Shown: positions 17,840 to 26,281 of the stretch, in pieces
Layout of the letters: each line of letters begins with the position of its first letter
Numbering within the stretch: position 1 is the stretch's first letter
Assembly (NCBI GenBank): GCA_937872475.1
Contig: CALMSY010000005.1
Coordinates: forward strand, 124,001 to 188,000
From: 67-14 sp020438345
Lineage (GTDB): Bacteria > Actinomycetota > Thermoleophilia > Solirubrobacterales > 70-9
Direction: 5' to 3'
DNA: 64,000 nucleotides
Made by a program: the position numbers and the translations under genes
Notes under the pieces: generated by a model
What the model was told of the DNA's origin: nothing
The model's database searches: none
The model's input: only the letters and a program-made list of their open reading frames with translations

Positions 17840-18460
17840 TCAAACAGCCAGATTCGATTCCATGCTGCGCAGAAGCTCCCGATAGACCGGACCGACATCG
17901 GTCTCGGGGACGAGGATCACCAGATGGCCGATGCCACCGAGCGTCGAAAGCACCAGCCTCGCTCCCACGCCCGGATCGAGCGCGGTTGATATATCCCCTT
18001 CGTTCTGGCCTTGCCGGATGTACCCGCGCAGCTTCCGGTACAGGTCAGCGTGCATCTTCCTGACTTTCTCGGCCAGCTCGGAGTTGGCGCTGATCTCGGC
18101 GATCAGCGTGTAATAGAGCCGATTGTCCGCCGGGCATTCCTCAATGAACCTCCGGTGGGCTTCGATCGCCTCGACTATCGCCTGCCTGCCTCCCCGCTGG
18201 CCGGCTTCACGGCGTTCAACTTCCGCCGCCCAGGAAAGGTAGGTGCGCTCGACTACCGCCTGGAGCAGGTCGTCCTTGGTCCCGAAATGCCAGACGATCG
18301 AACCGCGGCTGATCCCGGCCTCCTCTCCGATTGCCTTGAGTGAAGCCTTGTGGAATCCCTGCCTGGCGAAAACGACGGCCGCCGCGTCAAGCAGCTTCTG
18401 CCGGGAGAGTTCGGATTGCTCCCGCCGGCGTCCCGTTTCGGATTGCTCCCTGGCAAGCAC
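17840..18460 (-). CDS. TetR-family transcriptional regulator of the adjacent beta-oxidation genes
   Basis: A 206-residue TetR protein. The HTH is complete: 'RQKLLDAAAVVFARQGFHKASLKAIGEEAGISRGSIVWHFGTKDDLLQAV'. The C-terminal half is an effector-binding helical bundle. By position (69 nt upstream of the thiolase, same strand) it is likely a fatty-acyl-CoA-responsive repressor of fadAB, as for FadR/PsrA-like TetR proteins. The effector is inference. The 69-nt gap contains a short imperfect dyad (CTGTG...CACAG, 17,801-17,821) that could be its operator. Confidence 0.9.
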   Translation of the reverse strand: MLAREQSETGRRREQSELSRQKLLDAAAVVFARQGFHKASLKAIGEEAGISRGSIVWHFGTKDDLLQAVVERTYLSWAAEVERREAGQRGGRQAIVEAIEAHRRFIEECPADNRLYYTLIAEISANSELAEKVRKMHADLYRKLRGYIRQGQNEGDISTALDPGVGARLVLSTLGGIGHLVILVPETDVGPVYRELLRSMESNLAV

Positions 18461-18498
18461 GCGGAAAGTATCGCCGCTCTGTGACTCCGGACCTTCGA

Positions 18499-19872
18499 TC
18501 AGGTCACACCCATAGCCAGCATGGCGTCGGCCACCCGGATGAAAGCGGCGTTGTTGGCCCCGGTCACATAGTCACCGGGGACCCCGCACTCAAATGCCAT
18601 CTCGTGGCAAGACTGATGGATGTCGCGCATGATCTGGACCAGGCGATCTTCCGTGTACTCGAAAGACCAGGAGTCCCTTGAAGCGTTCTGCTGCATCTCC
18701 AGGGCACTTGTCGCCACCCCACCGGCATTGGCTGCCTTGCCCGGACCGAAAGCGACTCCTCCTTGACGCAGCACCTCAACCGCTCCGGGCGTGCAGGGAA
18801 GGTTGGCTCCTTCCGCCACGATCAGCACACCGTTCTCAACGAGTTTCGCCGCATCGTCATGGTTGAGTTCGTTCTGTGTCGCGCAAGGAAGCGCGACTTC
18901 GGTTGGAAGCTCCCAGAGCGGCTCGCCTGCGACGAAACGGGAACCCGGCCGCCGGGCGGCGTACTCCTGCAGCGGCCCGCGCCCAACTTCCTTGATTTCC
19001 TTGATCAATGCGAGATCAAGGCCTGCCGGATCGTGCAGGTAGCCCATTGAATCCGAGCATCCGATAACCGTCCCGCCAAGTTGCTGGACCTTCTCGATCG
19101 CGTAGATCGCGACATTGCCCGCTCCCGAAACTGTCACTGTCCGGCCACTCAGCGATGAGCCCTTAGCACCCAGCATCTCCTGGGCGAAATAGGCGCAACC
19201 GTAGCCGGTGGCTTCTTTGCGGACCCGGGCTCCGCCCCAGGTCAGCCCCTTGCCCGTCAGAACGGCTGACTCATAGCGATTGGTGATGCGGCGGTATTGA
19301 CCGAAGAGGAAGCCGATCTCCCGTTCCCCGACCCCGGAATCTCCCGCCGGGACGTCGGTGTACTCGCCGATATGACGATGGAGTTCCGACATGAACGACT
19401 GGCAGAACCGCATAACCTCGGCCTCTGAACGTCCCTTGGGATCAAAGTCCGAGCCGCCTTTACCTCCGCCGAGGGGAAGGCCGGTCAGGGCGTTCTTGAA
19501 TATCTGTTCAAAGCCGAGGAACTTGATGATGCTCGAGCTCACCGAAGGGTGAAACCGAAGCCCGCCCTTGAAGGGACCGAGCGCCCCGTTGAACTCGACC
19601 CGGTAGCCGCGATTGACCTGGACCTGGCCGGAATCGTCGGTCCATGGGACCCGGAAAATGATCTGCCGTTCCGGTTCGCAGATCCGTTCAACCAGCTTCG
19701 CGTCCAGATACTCGGGGCGACGTTCGATGACCGGCCCCAACGACCCAAGCACTCCCCTGACCGCGTCGTGGAATTCCGGTTCGGCCGGATTCCGGCGAAG
19801 CACCACCTCGTAGATCGGCTCCAGGTCCGGATGAAGAGTGACCTGTTGAAGGGGTACCGGCATTGAGTTCAT
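18499..19872 (-). CDS. gdhA: Glutamate dehydrogenase (hexameric, probably NADP-dependent)
   Basis: A 457-residue GDH of the hexameric bacterial class. 'LPLGGGKGGSDFDPKGRSEAEVMRFCQSFMSELHRHIGEYTDVPAGDSGVGEREIG' includes the substrate-binding and catalytic Lys residues and catalytic Asp. 'KGLTWGGARVRKEATGYG' and the nucleotide fold 'VTVSGAGNVAIYAIEKVQQLG' follow. The short class and 'VSGAGNVA' favour the assimilatory NADP type, an inference. It makes glutamate from 2-oxoglutarate and ammonium. The gene is divergent from an ABC transporter, and the TetR gene begins 38 nt downstream. Confidence 0.95.
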   Translation of the reverse strand: MNSMPVPLQQVTLHPDLEPIYEVVLRRNPAEPEFHDAVRGVLGSLGPVIERRPEYLDAKLVERICEPERQIIFRVPWTDDSGQVQVNRGYRVEFNGALGPFKGGLRFHPSVSSSIIKFLGFEQIFKNALTGLPLGGGKGGSDFDPKGRSEAEVMRFCQSFMSELHRHIGEYTDVPAGDSGVGEREIGFLFGQYRRITNRYESAVLTGKGLTWGGARVRKEATGYGCAYFAQEMLGAKGSSLSGRTVTVSGAGNVAIYAIEKVQQLGGTVIGCSDSMGYLHDPAGLDLALIKEIKEVGRGPLQEYAARRPGSRFVAGEPLWELPTEVALPCATQNELNHDDAAKLVENGVLIVAEGANLPCTPGAVEVLRQGGVAFGPGKAANAGGVATSALEMQQNASRDSWSFEYTEDRLVQIMRDIHQSCHEMAFECGVPGDYVTGANNAAFIRVADAMLAMGVT

Positions 19873-19996
19873 CGGGCCAATCTATTGACTTTGAAGGTTC
19901 GCCCGTTCCAGCGCTGCCGTGCCGCCTGGCCTGCACTGTGTGACCTGGCAAGGGAACGCCCCGGGGTCCCGGTACCGCTTTTCATACAATCCCCGG

Positions 19997-21106
19997 ATGT
20001 TCCTCGCGTTGCGTGAACTGCGCCGGACCTGGCGCCGCTTCATCCTGATCGCTTCCGTGGTGGCGCTGGTTGCGCTGCTCTCGACAGTGCTCACCGGTCT
20101 CGCCAACGGCCTGGTCACTGACAACATCTCCGGGCTCCGCGCCCTTCCACTGACCAACCTCGCATTTTCTCCCGGCGCAGAAGCAACTTTCAGCCGCTCG
20201 TCACTCGGCCCGGAGGCGCTGGAATCCTGGAAGCAGGAACCCGACGTCAAAGTGACTCCCATCGGGGTTTCCTTCGTCAACGCCTCCTCGGCCAGCGGAG
20301 GCAGGAGCATCGATGTCGCGCTTTTCGGGGTGGCCCCCGACAGTTTCCTTTACCGGGACGCTCACGGCGCACCGGATCAGCACGAGGCCAGCCGGGGCAG
20401 GCCACTTCACGGCCTTGTTCTCGCGGATGAACTGAAGGAGGAAGGAGTGAAGGTCGGTGACCGCTTTCGGATCGGCACCGACTCGGGAAGCCTGCCGGTG
20501 ATCGGGTTCACCTTCGGTGGAACCTACGGGCATGCTCCGATCGCCTACACGGACCTCGGCATCTGGCGGCAGGCGCTTTTCGGCAACGAAGCGGAGCCAC
20601 GCTACTCCGCCCTTGCCCTTCAGCTCCCCTCCGGCTTTGACGTCACTGCGGCCGACCGCCGAGCCGGAACCGAGACGGTAAGCAAACAGGACGCCTACGC
20701 GGGTTCGCCCGGATACTCGGCGGAAACCGGCACCATGACCTTGATCCGGGCATTCCTGCTCGGGATTTCCGCACTCATAGTCGGTGCTTTCTTCACCATT
20801 CTCACGATCCAGCGAACCCGTCAGATCGGCCTGCTCAAGGCGATGGGCGCCTCCAGCGCATACGTGCTGAGGGACGGAATCGGCCAGATAGCGGTAATCG
20901 TCGTTCTGGCGACCGCGGCTGGAACTCTTGCCGGGAGCGGAGTAATCGCGATCGTCGGCCGAGGTGCTGTTCCGGTCGAACTGTCGGCGAGCGCTGTGAT
21001 CCAGAGCGCCCTCCTGCTGGCCGGCTCGGGAGTGATCGGTTCTCTCTTCGCATTCCGCCGGGTGACCAGAGTTGAACCGGCGATCGCACTCGGAGTAGAG
21101 CAGTGA
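19997..21106 (+). CDS. ABC transporter permease, FtsX/DevC-like
   Basis: A 369-residue membrane protein: one N-terminal TM segment ('RFILIASVVALVALLSTVLTGLANG'), a ~220-residue extracytoplasmic domain, and three C-terminal TM segments ('AFLLGISALIVGAFFTILTIQR', 'IGQIAVIVVLATAAGTLAGSGVI', 'VIQSALLLAGSGVIGSLFAFRRV'). 'RTRQIGLLKAMGASSAYVLRDGI' is the coupling segment typical of FtsX-type permeases. The open frame begins at 19919, but the ATG at 19997 starts the cytoplasmic N-terminus. Its TGA overlaps the ATPase GTG (GTGA). Probable exporter or mechanotransmitter of the MacB/DevC sort. Confidence 0.9.
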   Translation: MFLALRELRRTWRRFILIASVVALVALLSTVLTGLANGLVTDNISGLRALPLTNLAFSPGAEATFSRSSLGPEALESWKQEPDVKVTPIGVSFVNASSASGGRSIDVALFGVAPDSFLYRDAHGAPDQHEASRGRPLHGLVLADELKEEGVKVGDRFRIGTDSGSLPVIGFTFGGTYGHAPIAYTDLGIWRQALFGNEAEPRYSALALQLPSGFDVTAADRRAGTETVSKQDAYAGSPGYSAETGTMTLIRAFLLGISALIVGAFFTILTIQRTRQIGLLKAMGASSAYVLRDGIGQIAVIVVLATAAGTLAGSGVIAIVGRGAVPVELSASAVIQSALLLAGSGVIGSLFAFRRVTRVEPAIALGVEQ

Positions 21107-21816
21107 CCGAGAACGAAGGAAACACCCCGGCACTCGCGCTCCGGGACCTCTCGGTGAGCGTTCCAGACGGGCAACAGACCCGGATCCTCCTCGACCACGT
21201 CAACCTTGAAGTCGCGGCGGGCGAGTTGCTGGCGATCACCGGTTCATCCGGCTCTGGCAAGTCGACCCTTCTGGCCCTGGCCGGTCTGCTCCGTCGACCG
21301 GATTCGGGCGAAGTGACGATCTGCGGCGAGCGAACCTCGGATCTCGGTGAGCGACAGCGAACCGACCTGCGCCGCCGGCAAGTATCGATCGTCTATCAGT
21401 CCGCGAATCTGGTGCCCTCACTGACCGCTGTCGAACAGCTCGAGCTGGTCGGACACATAAACCGGGAGAAACGCAAGACCGCCCGAACGAGGGCCGAATC
21501 TCTGCTTGAGGAACTCGGGATCGGCGACCGGTGGAACCAGCTACCAGGCCGGATGTCGGGCGGTGAACGTCAGCGGGTCGGGATCGCCAGAGCCCTCATG
21601 TCGGAACCGTCCGTGCTGCTTGCCGACGAGCCGGTCGCTTCGCTTGACCCGGAGCTTTCGGTCCAGATCGCGGAGCTCCTGGCCAGCGAGACCAGATCGA
21701 GAAACCTGGCGACCGTGATCGTCACTCACGACGAGGTTCCACTCAACTACGCCCACCGGCATCTTTATCTCGAAGCAGGCAAGTTGACGGACGTCGGCCT
21801 GGCTGATGTCCGGTAA
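21103..21816 (+). CDS. ABC transporter ATP-binding protein (LolD/DevA-like)
   Basis: A 237-residue ATPase partner of the permease. Walker A is 'GSSGSGKST', the Q-loop region 'VSIVYQSANLVPSLTAVEQLEL', the signature 'MSGGERQRVGIARAL', Walker B 'VLLADEPVASLD' and the H-loop 'VIVTHDE'. It belongs to the LolD/MacB/DevA class that pairs with FtsX-type permeases. It starts at a GTG overlapping the permease stop, so the two are translated together. It converges with the MFS gene 67 nt beyond its stop. Confidence 0.94.
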   Translation: MTENEGNTPALALRDLSVSVPDGQQTRILLDHVNLEVAAGELLAITGSSGSGKSTLLALAGLLRRPDSGEVTICGERTSDLGERQRTDLRRRQVSIVYQSANLVPSLTAVEQLELVGHINREKRKTARTRAESLLEELGIGDRWNQLPGRMSGGERQRVGIARALMSEPSVLLADEPVASLDPELSVQIAELLASETRSRNLATVIVTHDEVPLNYAHRHLYLEAGKLTDVGLADVR

Positions 21817-21883
21817 AGACATCGGACAGCCCTGACACCCGATCCGGCGCCTTTGGACATTGTGCCGGAACAGGTTTGGATCG

Positions 21884-23572
21884 TCAGGAGTGATCGGGGT
21901 CACTGGCCGCGGCAGCGGCGTCCTCCGCTTTCACCGACAGGCGCACCTTGAGCGCGCCGAGAAAGCCGAGAAGCAGAAACACCGAAGCTGCCAGCAGAGA
22001 AATTCGGGTGCCATCTGCGAAACCTGACGCAAGTGAGTTCACTGCTGTGTCGGTAGCTGATCCGAGCTGGCTGGATGAGCCTTCTGTGCGCAGCTGCGAA
22101 ATGGTTGAGCCGGCGCTTTCGCGGGTGCTGTCAGCCAGCCGGGTCGCCGACTCTCCGGTCAGGCCGTCCTTTTCCAGCGCGGCTGGCAGGGTCACCGCCA
22201 GCGCCACCGACAGCGCCGCACCGGAAAGTGCTGTCCCGAGGGCCGAGCCGATCTGCCTCACGGTGCTCTGGGTGGCCGAACCCTGTCCGGAAATTTCGGT
22301 AGGTACGTCCCGCAGGACCAGGCCGGTCAGTTGCGCCGATGCCAGCCCTAGTCCAAGCCCGTAGACGACCAGCAGGGCGGCGATAAGCCAACCCGGTGAA
22401 GTAGCAGTCAATACGAGAGCCAGCACAACCACACCCCCTATCTCCAGTCCGAGACCGATCAGAACAGTGCTGGCAGCACCGAACCGGGCCGCCAGGTGAC
22501 GGGCAGATGCTCCCGAGAAGAACGCCCCGATTGCCATTGCGGCCAGGACCAGCCCGGCCTCCATGGTGTCGAAGCCAAGGGCGTTGATGAGGTAGAGAGG
22601 GAGCACGAAGATGATCGCGAATTCACCGATCGCGACCATCGCCGCGGTCAGGTTCCCCCAGGAGAAGGTCGGTACCCGGAAGAGGTCAAGGTCAAGCAGG
22701 GCTGATCGCCTCACCTTTGCCCGGTGTCGTTCCCAGACCACGAAGAGGGAAATCGAAACAGCGGCGATCGCGAAGCAGACCGGAATGATCGAAACCGGAG
22801 CAGTCTCTGGCCAGGTGAATCCCAGGATCTGAAGGTCGCCCTTCGGCTTCCACCAACCGATCTCCGGACCTTGAATCACCGCGAAAACAAGCGAACCAAA
22901 ACCGACCGCACTCAAGAGAGCCCCGTCGACATCCGCCCCACGGCCGCCTTTGAAGCCCTTCGTTTCGGGAACCGTGATCAGAGCAAAAACGAAGAGGGCA
23001 AGGCCGACCGGAATATTGACCAGAAAGATCCACTCCCAGGAGGCGTACTGGGTGAGAGCCCCGCCGACCAGCGGCCCGATCGCTGCCGCCCCGGAAATCA
23101 CGGCTCCCCACACCCCGAAGGCTGCCGCCCGATATTTGCCCCGGAAGGTGGCGTTTACAGTCGAAAGGGTCGATGGCATGATCAACGCCGCGCCAATTCC
23201 CTGAACGACTCTTGACACGAGCAGGGCGTCTCCGGTTTCGGATGCTGCCGCAAGGAGACTCCCGCCGACGAAAACCACTATCCCGGCGAGAAAGAGCCTC
23301 CGCCTTCCCCAGCGATCGGCAAGACGACCGGTCGAAAGAAGCAATGCGGCCAGGACGATCGCATAGAGACTGTTGACCCACTGGGCGCTACTCAGGTCGA
23401 GGTCAAGGTCGCTGATTATCGTCGGCAGCGCGACACCGACGATGGTGCCGTCGAGGACGATCATCCCCAATCCGAGCGACAGGACTACGAGTCCGAGCCA
23501 TTCTTTCCGGCCGGGTGGGGGTTCTGCCTCCGTTCTGGGATCTTCCCGGCTTTCCGATGGGATCTGGGACAC
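21884..23572 (-). CDS. MFS drug-exporter-like transporter (DHA2, 14-TM)
   Basis: A 562-residue transporter of the EmrB/QacA (DHA2) group. 'LDGTIVGVALPTIISDLDLDLSSAQWVNSLY' is the TM1 signature (motif D1-like), 'STGRLADRWGRRRLFLAG' motif A, 'RVVQGIGAALIMPSTLSTV' motif B, and 'GAVISGAAAIGPLVGGAL' motif C, marking a drug:H+ antiporter. A long hydrophilic loop precedes the last TM segment. It is divergent from the hibernation-factor gene. Substrate unknown. Confidence 0.93.
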   Translation of the reverse strand: MSQIPSESREDPRTEAEPPPGRKEWLGLVVLSLGLGMIVLDGTIVGVALPTIISDLDLDLSSAQWVNSLYAIVLAALLLSTGRLADRWGRRRLFLAGIVVFVGGSLLAAASETGDALLVSRVVQGIGAALIMPSTLSTVNATFRGKYRAAAFGVWGAVISGAAAIGPLVGGALTQYASWEWIFLVNIPVGLALFVFALITVPETKGFKGGRGADVDGALLSAVGFGSLVFAVIQGPEIGWWKPKGDLQILGFTWPETAPVSIIPVCFAIAAVSISLFVVWERHRAKVRRSALLDLDLFRVPTFSWGNLTAAMVAIGEFAIIFVLPLYLINALGFDTMEAGLVLAAMAIGAFFSGASARHLAARFGAASTVLIGLGLEIGGVVVLALVLTATSPGWLIAALLVVYGLGLGLASAQLTGLVLRDVPTEISGQGSATQSTVRQIGSALGTALSGAALSVALAVTLPAALEKDGLTGESATRLADSTRESAGSTISQLRTEGSSSQLGSATDTAVNSLASGFADGTRISLLAASVFLLLGFLGALKVRLSVKAEDAAAAASDPDHS

Positions 23573-23629
23573 GCCGCGGCACTCTAGAGGTTACGGCCCC
23601 GCGTTCACTCCCAACTATCATGTCCACCC

Positions 23630-24406
23630 ATGAACATCGAAGTCACAAGCCGCGGTCCAGTTGATCCCAAAATGGTCGATCTCGCCGAGGAGACGCTGGC
23701 TGATCTCGAATCGGCGGTTGGCCGTTCGATCGGGCAGATCCGTGTGGTACTCCGCCAGGAGAAGTCGGGCATTCCGCATCCTGCCCGGGCCGAAGGTGAC
23801 CTGGTGATCGGCGGCAAGGACATCCGTGGACATGTCGAGGCAGAGACGATGCCCAGGGCGATCCACGATTTGGCGGAGCGCCTGCAGCAGCAGACCCGCC
23901 GGCACATCGATCGACTGACCACTCTCAAGCGCAAGTCGGCCGATGCCCCCGAAGGCAAGTGGGACCACGACACCTGGGTGCCGCTGCTTCCGTCACAATC
24001 GAAGCTGGCCCCGGGGGAGCGAAATGTGATCCGGCGCAAGGTTTTCTCGCTGCTGCCGCTGACGGCGGGCGAGGCGGCCGAAGTGATGAGCGAACTCGAC
24101 CACGGCTTCTACCTCTTTCATGACTCGGAGACCGATGCCGACTCCGTCGTCTACCAGCGAGACGACGGTCAGCTGGCGGTAATCGCCCCCAGGGAGGTTT
24201 CCACCCCGGCCGACCCGGAAAGCCAGGGCGGCATTACGCGTGAACCAAGCCGCTATTCCGGATCTCTTTCGCTTGAAGATGCGGTCAGTGAGATGGACGA
24301 ACTGAATCACCGTTTCATGTACTTCAACGATGCTGCCGCCGACCGTGGCGCAGTGCTCTATCTGCGCTACGACGGCCACTACGGCCTGATCGAACCAGAA
24401 GCCTGA
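23630..24406 (+). CDS. hpf: Ribosome hibernation factor with doubled C-terminal domain
   Basis: A 258-residue protein. Residues 1-110 are an S30AE/HPF fold ('MNIEVTSRGPVDPKMVDLAEETLADLE', then 'HPARAEGDLVIGGKDIRGHVEAETMPRAIHDLAERLQQQ'). Two tandem C-terminal units follow: one about 142-192 ('LLPLTAGEAAEVMSELDHGFYLFHD' to 'VYQRDDGQLAVIAP') and one about 208-257 ('SLSLEDAVSEMDELNHRFMYFND' to 'LYLRYDGHYGLIEP'). Ordinary long HPF has one such unit, used for 70S-70S dimerisation. Mycobacterial RafH-like stress hibernation factors have a similarly enlarged C-terminus. It probably binds the 30S A/P-site region in stress. Divergent from the MFS gene. Confidence 0.88.
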   Translation: MNIEVTSRGPVDPKMVDLAEETLADLESAVGRSIGQIRVVLRQEKSGIPHPARAEGDLVIGGKDIRGHVEAETMPRAIHDLAERLQQQTRRHIDRLTTLKRKSADAPEGKWDHDTWVPLLPSQSKLAPGERNVIRRKVFSLLPLTAGEAAEVMSELDHGFYLFHDSETDADSVVYQRDDGQLAVIAPREVSTPADPESQGGITREPSRYSGSLSLEDAVSEMDELNHRFMYFNDAAADRGAVLYLRYDGHYGLIEPEA

Positions 24407-24637
24407 GCGCGACCGAAACCCGGGGAACCGGTATCGAGTCGGGCGAAGCGATCCGGCAACCGCCCGGAGCTGCCATTGAGGCACCGGCCCGGCATGCTTT
24501 CGGGCGTGTGCTGGCCCCGGGCGGTGAGTGCTTCTCCCGCGACGTCCGCGCGGTCCACTGCCTGCTTGGACGGCCTGCCGCAGCCCGGGCAGGAAGGCCA
24601 GGGTCAAATCGCGAGCACGCGGTTCAGGTGTTCCCGG

Positions 24638-26281
24638 TCACCTGGCCACCGGTTGCGGGTTCGGACTTGAGCTTCCTTCGCGCTTGGGTATGCGCTCCGT
24701 CGCCCGCTCGACGAGCGCGGTAATCGTCAGTGACGGATTGACGCCAAGGTTGGTCGGCAAAACCGACCCGTCGCACACCATGAGGTTCTCGTAACCGTGC
24801 ACGTTGAGGTCAGCGTCGACCACCCCGTGGTCAGCGGTGGCACCGATTACAGCGCCGCCAAGGAAGTGAGCGGTCACCGGCGTGCAAAGCATGGCCTCGA
24901 ACACCGAGGCCTGCGCCGTGCCGCCCATCTTCTCGGCCAGGCGACGAGCAACATCGTAGGCCGCCGGGATCGGCTGGGGACGAGGCGATCCAGGGTCCGG
25001 CTCGGTCTGCAGAATCACGGTGCCATCGCGCAACCGCCGCCACGGGCGCAACCGGATCGACGAGTCGAGCGATTGCATGACGATGAACAGAAGGGTGCGT
25101 CGGGACCAGTGGCGCGGGTTGCTCGCGCGAAGCAGTGCGCGCGGATTACGCAGCGCCGCAGCGGCGAACCGCAGGGGCTGTTTGCCGCGCGATCCCGGAT
25201 CGACGAGCAGCGAGAACATCGACGAGTTGAAATCCCCGCCAGTCCCGTACACCACCGGCTCCACATGTGTGTTCTCATCGAGCCAGACGCTCGATGAGAT
25301 ACAGACCGAGTCGGAGAGGTCGAACCGATCGTCCGGTGCGGTCACTGCGAGCACTGACTCGGAGTTGGTGCGCACCTTTTCGCCAAGACGCGGGGACAGC
25401 ACGTTGAGTGACCCGTTGAGCCGGCAGCGCTGCAGCAGCTTGTTGGTACCAAGCGTCCCGGCCGCGACGACGACGGCGCGGGCATTGATGGTCCGGCGGC
25501 CTCGCATCAGCACGTTGCCCGGGGTGACGCTGGTGACAGCAAAACCCTCGCTCCCGTCGCCGCTGCGGCCGAGCGGACGGATGTCGGTCACCAGGCGTTC
25601 GGGCAGGATCCGCACTCCGAGGCGTTCGGCGAAATACAGGTAGTTCTTGGTCAGGATGTTCTTGGCTCCCACGCGGCAGCCGACCATGCAGTTGCCGCAG
25701 CATGTGCAACCGGTGCGAGACGGTCCGGCACCGTCGAAATAGGGGTCGTCGACCGTCTCCCCGGGCGCACCCAGGAAAGCGCCGACGGTCGGTTTGCTGT
25801 AGGTGTCGGCGATACCGAGGTCCCCGGCAACATCCTTGAGCAGGCGGTCGCCGACGCCATCGCGCTCGTAGCGCATGACGCCCAACATCCGCTCCGCCTC
25901 GTCGTAGTGGTCCGGCAGCTCGGCACGCCAGTCGGCAAGCCCCGCCCACTGCGGGTCGTCGAAGGTCCGGTCCGGCGGGCGAAGCAGCACCATCGAGTAG
26001 ACGAGCGAACCACCCCCGACACCCGAGCCCGACAACACCGTGATGTCCTTGAACGGAGATACCCGCAGCATGCCTCGCAGCTTCAGTAGTGGCAGCCAGA
26101 AGGCCCTGGGGATCTGCCAGGTCGCTTCGGGCATATCGGCGTCCTCATATCTGCGACCACACTCCAGCAAGGCAACGCTGTAGCCCTTCTCGGCCAGGCG
26201 CAGGGCTGCGGTGCTGCCGCCGAAGCCGGATCCGACGACAACGTAATCGAAGTCGTAGCCGCTCCGGCTCATCGGGCTCAC
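24638..26281 (-). CDS. GMC-family FAD oxidoreductase (cholesterol-oxidase-like)
   Basis: A 547-residue flavoprotein. The N-terminal FAD-binding motif is 'DYVVVGSGFGGSTAALRLAEKGYSVALLE', and 'SGSGVGGGSLVYSMV' is the second GMC signature. A Cys-rich stretch 'CTCCGNCMVGCRVGAKN' (about residues 192-208) is shared by the cholesterol-oxidase-like group and could bind a metal or cluster. Near the C-terminus 'HFLGGAVIGATADHGVVD' and 'VCDGSVLPTNLGVNPSLTITALVER' carry the active-site His and Asn. Its GTG overlaps the stop of the aldehyde dehydrogenase, so an alcohol oxidised here may be passed to that enzyme; the sterol or terpene substrate is a guess. Confidence 0.9.
   Translation of the reverse strand: MSPMSRSGYDFDYVVVGSGFGGSTAALRLAEKGYSVALLECGRRYEDADMPEATWQIPRAFWLPLLKLRGMLRVSPFKDITVLSGSGVGGGSLVYSMVLLRPPDRTFDDPQWAGLADWRAELPDHYDEAERMLGVMRYERDGVGDRLLKDVAGDLGIADTYSKPTVGAFLGAPGETVDDPYFDGAGPSRTGCTCCGNCMVGCRVGAKNILTKNYLYFAERLGVRILPERLVTDIRPLGRSGDGSEGFAVTSVTPGNVLMRGRRTINARAVVVAAGTLGTNKLLQRCRLNGSLNVLSPRLGEKVRTNSESVLAVTAPDDRFDLSDSVCISSSVWLDENTHVEPVVYGTGGDFNSSMFSLLVDPGSRGKQPLRFAAAALRNPRALLRASNPRHWSRRTLLFIVMQSLDSSIRLRPWRRLRDGTVILQTEPDPGSPRPQPIPAAYDVARRLAEKMGGTAQASVFEAMLCTPVTAHFLGGAVIGATADHGVVDADLNVHGYENLMVCDGSVLPTNLGVNPSLTITALVERATERIPKREGSSSPNPQPVAR

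Noticed and set aside
24407..24637. A possible small gene between hpf and the GMC oxidase
   Set aside because: Open frames here are Arg/Gly/Pro-rich with no start signal or motif; I treat it as non-coding.
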